From positions 58,969,916 through 59,033,915 of the forward strand of contig CM064871.1 of the NCBI GenBank assembly GCA_032719365.1: DNA of 64,000 nucleotides, given 5' to 3'. The position numbers were made by a program, and so were the translations under genes. This document shows positions 58,298-64,000 of this stretch, one piece after another. The notes under the pieces are model-generated. The model made no database searches and was not told the DNA's origin. It was given only the letters and a program-made list of their open reading frames with translations. Position 1 is the stretch's first letter, and every line of letters starts with the position of its first letter. The stretch is from Prinsepia uniflora. Taxonomy: Eukaryota; Streptophyta; Magnoliopsida; Rosales; Rosaceae.

Positions 58298-58878
58298 TGT
58301 TAATACTACATCGACCGACCAGCCTCTAGGTACAGGGCCCACCAAGACAGGACGAACGCTGACCAATACCTCGATCGGCACCCCCACAAACGTGGCCGGC
58401 CGACCGGCACTACCCTGCAGACCTGTCATTCGGCACCTGACACCAACAGTCGCCAGCTGGCTACACCAATCGCCTGACACCAACTCTGCCATAACCACTT
58501 CCTGACGGAGGCAGGTTGAAACTCCAGCTGGTGCCTCCTCCGGATTTCCAGGGCTTGTCAGGCGACTCTCAGCCACAAAGCATAACCTGCCCCCAAATAG
58601 TAGGCCACCTACCGCAGTTATGGCTACTATAAATACCTCGAAATCCTTCATAAAGGTAAGACATTGAAAACCCATTCAGACTACTGTTATTCCCTTGCCC
58701 TTCGGCGTGCAGATACTAACTTAACCATCAGAGTCCCTTTGGCGGACACCGCACCGGTGCTAAGTTCTTGCAGGTTCTCTACCGAACGGCAACACCCCCA
58801 GCGGGTACAAAGCATCACATAGCTGATCCTAGATCCCCCAGCGGGTCTCATCAAGTTGGTCTATTTCCAGATCAAACA
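58298..58878 (+). repeat. Tat 3' LTR
   Basis: From TGTTAATACTACATCG to CAGATCAAACA; matches 42552-43131. Confidence 0.9.
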
Positions 58879-58960
58879 TATCCCAATCAAAAAGTCAACA
58901 TTTTTACTTATAAGGGCAAAATCGTCATTTTTATTTTCCTCAGATTTCCGGGGTGTTATA

Positions 58961-59390
58961 GTAGTCCCACAACTTATAGCATTGCTCAGCATAAGATCCC
59001 TCACTTTTTTTATTTGCTTTCTTCCCAGCTAGAGCACACACACTTAGAGAAATTTCTCACCCTGTGTCCCTTTCAATCTGAGATTACAAATTTTTCAGCT
59101 TAATTTTTGCCTCGTCTTTAATTCTATTCATATATTTCTGAGCAAAACTTGCAGAATTAGCATTACAATTGCTGAAACCTTTACTACATGTGTGGCATTT
59201 TGACATACTTGTAATTTACCAATTCTTTTCAGACCGAGTAAATGAAGCCCAAATGTTCCACTTGCACCTTGTGCATTTTGCTTGTATCCTTTGTTTATCA
59301 TTTCTAGTAACGACTTTTAATGAGATTGAGACTTGAAAACAATTTATTTACTCACAGACGCTTGAAATTCTTCTCAATTTTTAGGCGCGC
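58961..59390 (-). pseudogene. MULE transposase, N-terminal part (piece 1 of 3)
   Basis: The minus strand reads RNDKQRIQAKCTRCKWNIWA, SKCHTCSKGFSNCNANSASF and YMNRIKDEAKIKLKNL, then AEQCYKLWDYC at the border. This is the MuDR N-terminal DNA-binding segment (KCxxCxW...HTC type) followed by the start of the transposase domain. At 58961 the frame runs directly into YCEEVRQTN at 34026 when the inserted element is removed. One stop (TAA after KLKNL) is visible. The start codon was not identified; similarity fades right of about 59350. Confidence 0.85.
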
Positions 59391-59865
59391 ACAATGAAGT
59401 TAAAAGAGGAATCCGGTTAGGCACGAAGGCGAACGAGTTAACTGCATGCCTAACGGATCGTGCCATTTCAACCTGCGCAACTTTGTGCTTCCTTTTCTTC
59501 TCCCTGGCGCTCTTCAAATGGAGTTTTTCCAGTCCATGGTATTGGGCCTCTTGGCATCGTGGGCGGTGCGAAGGGCAAGAAGGTCGGTTCCCGAATTGCC
59601 AAAGGATTAACCTTCGGAGTTTTGAAGTCGTTGAAGGGCGCCCCCGAAAGACATGCCGTTGTCGACGACGACGACAAGGTCACTGCCGGAGGAGATAACA
59701 CAGTCTCGAACTAGCTTGCAGTATTTGGCCGGTGGTGGGGGTTTTGAGCACCGGGTTGGGAGGGGCATTCGACTTTTTCAGAGGATGAGGGGATTTGGGA
59801 ATTGGGATTGGTGGAGAAGGAGAAACGGATGTGGAATTTGGGTTGTTTGGCAGTGGGTTTGAAGG
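59391..59865 (+). other. Unrecognised gene-like fragment
   Basis: A GC-richer stretch than its surroundings. On the plus strand an 84-residue frame (59460-59714) contains GPLGIVGGAKGKKVGSRIAK, LTFGVLKSLKGAPERHAVVD and an Asp run. A further reading (LGIGIGGEGETDVEFGLFGS) runs to the solo LTR at 59866 and may resume at 61744. I do not recognise the protein. It could be a host gene piece captured by the MULE, or the end of an unrelated gene or retrocopy. No promoter or splice sites were assigned. Confidence 0.4.
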
Positions 59866-61743
59866 TGACTATGCCCAAACTACGCATTAAATTAAACATG
59901 TAATTCGAGTGTTATGCAATTTAAACCCTTTTTGTGTAGATGTAGTATTGATAAATAGGGATCGTTCTTAACCGGGGAAATTAGGGAACATTAATAATAT
60001 GTTAGTGGATTATGAATAAAAGAATAATGAATTAGAGAATTAAATAATAAAAGAATTAAACAATCAAAGAATTAATAAATTAAAGAATAGATGAACAAGA
60101 TAATAATAAATTAATGAATTACAAAGAATTAATAAATTAACGAATTAAAGAATGAAATAATAGAAGAATAAAGGACTTAGTTAATCAAAGAACAAAGGAA
60201 TTAATTAATCAAAGAATCAATAAATTAAATAATAAAGGAATGAAAGAATAAAAGCATCAAAGAATAAAAGAATAAAGAATAAAAGAATAAAGAATAAACA
60301 AGGGGGGTTTTGAAGAGGTTTGTAATTATGTAAATAAGTAAAAGCATAGATAAACTCATTCTATTTCTATTCTAACTTATGCACAAAGTAGACTTCCCGT
60401 AAACACAAACTTCAACAACATACTACAATTGCAAATATTTGAATTAATCACGAAATTATACCTTCACAAACTCATATTTCTTCATACATTATTCATATTA
60501 TAAATGCACCGAACAGCGGATTTTTACTTATAATATAATTACCTTAAGTTTGTGATTTAATGCGCCGAACAACGGTCATACATTAAATCTCTCCAAATCT
60601 ACTCTAAATGCCCCGAACAGCGGATCAACATTTAGTTTCGAAATGAAGTTTAAGCTCTAAAATGTAAGAAGTAAATGATTTTTAGAAAGTAAAACACATG
60701 GAGATTATACTCAATTTTCACAAAAGATAGGAAGGAGAAACCAATACATATATTGCATTATAATTAGAACCAATAACAAATAAAAGAGTTTAAGAGAATG
60801 GAGAGCAAATGTTACACTTTTCAGATTGGATGAGAACAATGGATTGTTTTTCACAAGGAACACCGAACAGCGGCTGGAACCTTATGAAGATGGAAGAAGA
60901 TTAAACAAGGAAATTCGGACTTGAACTCTCAAAATTGTATTGGAACTATTTTGCCAAGATTTCTCCTATAAGAAGCTCAATTTTGTGCTACTTGGAAGTG
61001 ATTTTAACAAGTGAAATCAACTCCTATTTATAGGTGAAGAAACACAAATTAAACCCTAAAAAATAAATAAAAACTAAACAAAAATTATAATAAAAATATT
61101 CAAAAGTGAAATGATGAGTATGGGTGGTTTTTGGGGAAGAGAAATTAAACAAAACAAAGGAAAAAGCTTGAAAAACAGCAAGAAAATCCACTAAATTGCT
61201 GCTGAAAAGAGTTTTCGGTGGCTGCAAGCTGGAAAGGAGGCGGCTGGTCGGCAAAGCTGTGCTGGAAAGGAGGCGGCTGGTCGGCAGGCGTGAGCTGGAA
61301 AGGAGAAGATGTCGTCGGTAGGCGCGCGCCGAACTCCTTCTGGACAGCTGAAGCAGGCCGCTCGCGCTTGGGCCGTGTGGGCTGCACGTGGCTGGGCCTG
61401 CGGGCCGTGCGGATCTTGGGCTGGGCAGCTGGTTACGCGGGCCTGGGCTGCGCGCCTTGGGCTCGCGGGCTGGTTTGTACAAATGGGATTTGGGCTGCAG
61501 AAATTAATTAATTAATTAATAACTAAATTAATAATTCCCACTGAATTTCGTCCATAATTTGTTCGTTATAATTCTGATCGGGACGATTCTTTCGCCAAAA
61601 TGCTCCAAATTACAAACTTTATTTATCTAAACATAAAATCACAAAATAATTTATTTCATCAATTTATTTAATATTTTAATATTAAAATTCAAGTATAAAG
61701 GGTATAAAATAATATAAAATAATGCTTATTTAACGTCCTATCA
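59866..61743 (-). repeat. Solo LTR, Athila-like family
   Basis: From TGACTATGCCCAAACT to TTAACGTCCTATCA, flanked by GAAGG (59861-59865, 61744-61748). It is clearly related to 24902-26680 and 30550-32335 but more diverged, with a long AATTAAAGA-type microsatellite (60010-60300), four CCGAACAGCGG-type motifs, and a G/C-rich part at 61200-61500. Confidence 0.9.
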
Positions 61744-61748
61744 GAAGG

Positions 61749-63829
61749 GAGAGAGGGGAACAGGTTGAAGCCTAGGTAGCGATGCAACTATGGCCATGGA
61801 AATTGAAAACCCAGTAATTCAAATTCTCTTCTTTGAGTTCATCATGTAAAAACCCATGGGCATGTATACTCACGGTATTGTCTTCTTTAAATGAGTAGAA
61901 AATATGTAAAAATCCATTATCCCATGAGTCCGATAAAAGTTTATTTATAGGTATTTAATACGCATCAAGTTAAAGTATATTTTTTATCTACAATTCAAAT
62001 TAACTATGAGTATTTGTTTTTGTTTTTTTGGCAAAATAACTATGAGTATTCAATATTTATTCTTCTCTTTAATATTTTTATTCTTAATATTATTTTTTTA
62101 TAATATATATATTTATTTGAACCTCAATTATTTCTGTTTTTACAAACAAAATTAAACTACAATTAGAAAATTGGTTTTTTGGGAAACTAACAGGAAATTT
62201 TTTATGAATTCATATTAACATTAAAGATTATTTTGAGATCTTAACTCATTCATTAATATTAAAAAATTATCCAAAGCCTTTTTAAAATTATTTACCAAAA
62301 ATCAACCGCTTGCTAGAATGAAATATGTTTGATAATATTTTTTTTCTACAAATATGGGTCACACAATTTGATTTTTTTTTTGAATAATTCTTCCTTCTTA
62401 TAAGTTTGTAAACTTAGCACAATCAAATATTATAGAATCAACAAACTGAATAAAAATCATAACTAGTAGGAGTATCCTATTTTTTATATAAGAATATTGA
62501 GAAAAATGGTTATACAAATTAAATCAAAAGAGACAGATGCATGAGAAGATGGTAACACATTTCAAATAAAAATCGGGTGTTTATACTATGTATTAAAAAT
62601 GAAAAGTAAGAAAAGAGTGGATGTATTAGAATAAATTTTGAATTAATATGTTAGAAGACATTTTGAAAAATAAATAAAAATAAACAAAAACAATTGAAAA
62701 AAGAAAAAGAAAATAAAGAAAAAGTAAAAAAAAAATTAGAAGCAAAAAACAAAGTGAAAATAACAAGAAAGGAATTGAAAAGCGAAAAAAAAAAATGTAA
62801 ATTTGTCATCGTACCCATTAGTATCAATGTTAAGCAATGTGTCTATTTTTTTTTTGGATCCAGAAAAAAAAATAGAAGCAAGGTGTCTATTTATGTCCTC
62901 TAAATTATGCATTCGACAATCCTACTCGCAAGCAAAATGGAGAGGTGGGATGATGAGGGTTGGTCATGGGCCTTGGCAGGCAGGGCAGGAGCAATGGGCC
63001 CATTATATATTAAAGGCCCCAAATTGACTTTTTTTTTAACAACAAGGTCCAAAATTTTTAAAATTTTTATATGTGAAGAAAATTATATTTATTTAATTAG
63101 TCTAGAGTCAAATTTGATTAAAATAATTTTTATTTCATATTAAATACAATTAAAAACTAACTTTAATACTTCCCTTATTTAGAAATATGCATATTTTCCT
63201 AAGTAAATCTATACAATCGACATTTTTTTCCGTATCTTTCTTCTTCTGCTTCTTTGTATTCTTTTTTTGTTCACAAAATTTTCTTCTTCTTATTCCACAT
63301 TTGATTTCATGAAAAACGAAATCGATAGAAATTGACATTATCTTACTACCCATGGAATTTTTTATTATAATTTATAACTTTAATTTACGTCAATTTTAAA
63401 TGCCCTCTATATATGATAAGAGTGCACGTGTTTTAAAGAAATTTTTTGTTTTTATAAGAATATCCATCTAATGACTTTGTTGTTAGATATTATTAAATAT
63501 CAATAAGATTGCATCTTCATAATGCACATATTATCTTCAACCAAAAAATAAAGTTCATTATTGTTTTCATTATATTTATAGGGGCACAATTTTGGGGGAT
63601 GACGAGGGTTTCATGGAGTTTTATGACTTTTATGTGTTTTAGCCTCAAAATGAAATGAGATTCACGAGTCATGAATTCACGATATTTTTTTTTTCCTTTT
63701 CGTCAAAATGGAACTTTATTAATCCAAACGAATATAAAAGTTTAAGTCTTTAATCAAAATATTAAATAACGATGGAAGCTTTATGTCTTCACATCTGAAC
63801 CAACGTTTAGATGGCATATAGAGACCACA
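61749..63829. other. AT-rich intergenic DNA
   Basis: No gene or classified element seen. It includes an A/G-rich low-complexity tract (62630-62800) whose Lys-rich reading is not a gene, and two TGGGCC words near 62965-63000. The low repeat content compared with the rest suggests this is where ordinary gene-flanking DNA begins. Confidence 0.6.
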
Positions 63830-63884
63830 TTAGCACAAGTACACCCGCGACCCAGCATATAGTTACTTCACCGCATCGCCTCCA

Positions 63885-63892
63885 AAACCCTA
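63885..63892 (+). promoter_or_regulatory. Telo-box
   Basis: AAACCCTA, 13 bp upstream of the TATA box. Confidence 0.7.
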
Positions 63893-63904
63893 GACTCTGG
63901 CTAG

Positions 63905-63911
63905 TATATAA
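63905..63911 (+). promoter_or_regulatory. TATA box
   Basis: TATATAA in the context CTAGTATATAACC; a start site near 63935-63945 is expected. Confidence 0.65.
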
Positions 63912-64000
63912 CCATAAAGCCCTCCATTTTGTCAGTCCCAATTCTCACCCGTCAGTCCGCACCCTCCGCTTCCTTCTCGTCCTCAGCGGTTCTGAGGCCG

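Larger units (their letters stand above)
42552..58878 (+). mobile_element. Tat-lineage Ty3/gypsy element, deleted, with antisense gene
   Basis: LTRs 42552-43131 and 58298-58878 (about 580 bp each) flanked by TATCC (42547-42551, 58879-58883). A primer site follows the left LTR and a polypurine tract precedes the right one. The sense strand holds decayed gag, protease and the start of integrase; RT, RNase H and the rest of integrase are gone. The antisense strand between integrase and 3' LTR carries an extra gene, known from Tat-group elements such as Grande. A 9.2-kb element interrupts that gene. Confidence 0.9.
34027..58960 (-). mobile_element. Non-autonomous large-LTR element holding nested cluster 2
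   Basis: Left LTR 34027-39121 and right LTR 41109-58960 are each interrupted by later elements; without them each is about 1.5 kb. A Met-tRNA-like primer site beside the right LTR sets the minus orientation. The 2-kb internal region has no coding domain. The insertion site is in a MULE exon: AGTAG precedes the left LTR and (A)GTAG follows the right one. The right terminus is GTGTTATA rather than GTGTTACA, a likely mutation. Confidence 0.85.
41109..58960 (-). repeat. 5' LTR of the large-LTR element, split by the Tat element
   Basis: Parts 41109-42551 and 58884-58960; matches the left LTR in order. Confidence 0.85.
63830..64000 (+). promoter_or_regulatory. Promoter and 5' leader of a host gene leaving the window
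   Basis: A telo-box AAACCCTA (63885-63892) is followed by TATATAA (63905-63911) and a pyrimidine-rich, C-rich leader (63935-64000) without an ATG. Telo-boxes near the start site are typical of plant ribosomal-protein and translation genes. The base composition jumps from AT-rich to CT-rich here. The coding part would lie to the right, so the product is unknown. Confidence 0.65.

Noticed and set aside
62694..62903. 69-residue Lys/Glu-rich reading
   Set aside because: A/G-rich low-complexity DNA with no gene signals.

Overview
The window is plant nuclear DNA made almost entirely of transposable elements. The evidence is the element families themselves: Ty1/copia, Ty3/gypsy of the Tekay, Tat and Athila types, Cassandra elements with 5S rRNA-derived LTRs, and a MULE transposase gene with spliceosomal introns. 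At the right edge there is a telo-box plus TATA promoter of the ribosomal-protein type. I cannot name the species. No intact host gene body is visible; the only probable host gene starts at the right edge (63830-64000) and leaves the window.

Layout. 1-2600: an LTR fragment inside the 3' end of an Athila-type element. 3656-59390: one old Mutator-like (MULE) transposase gene on the minus strand, cut into three pieces (58961-59390, 32409-34026, 3656-4128) by two separate nested clusters. Cluster 1 (4129-32408) is a Tat-like LTR element with flanks TAGTA/TAATA. It holds a 3'-truncated copia element (5507-9649) and an LTR (10547-24536) that carries a dimeric Cassandra and was then tandemly duplicated. 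A nearly intact Tekay/Del chromovirus (13183-22231) sits inside the second Cassandra copy. The cluster's 3' LTR is split by a non-autonomous Athila-like element (24902-32335). Cluster 2 (34027-58960) is a non-coding large-LTR element. Its left LTR contains a complete Cassandra (35129-38715), itself split by a 263-bp mini-LTR and a 2.67-kb solo LTR. Its right LTR contains a Tat element (42552-58878), itself split by a 9.2-kb non-autonomous element with 3-kb LTRs (48143-57345). 59391-61748: an unrecognised gene-like fragment split by an Athila-like solo LTR. 61749-63829: AT-rich DNA without a gene.

How the parts relate. Most element borders were placed by TG...CA ends plus matching 5-bp target-site duplications: ACTAT, TGACC, TATCC, GGCTT, ATTCC, ATGGA, GAAGG, TATAA. 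Nesting gives the relative order of insertion, to a depth of about five levels: MULE, Tat-like element, solo LTR, Cassandra, Tekay. Removing each outer cluster on paper brings the MULE reading frame back together, which is strong independent support for the two largest borders.

The coding content is Tekay Gag-Pol (two in-frame stops), copia Gag-Pol (3' truncated), Tat gag/protease/integrase remnants, a Tat antisense gene with introns and its own TATA box, and the MULE transposase. Points of most interest are the arrays of palindromic TGACGTCA sites inside two LTR families, the antisense Tat gene, the 158-bp duplication around the truncated copia element, and the 5S-bearing Cassandra copies. 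Identity levels were judged by eye; no alignment or database search was run.
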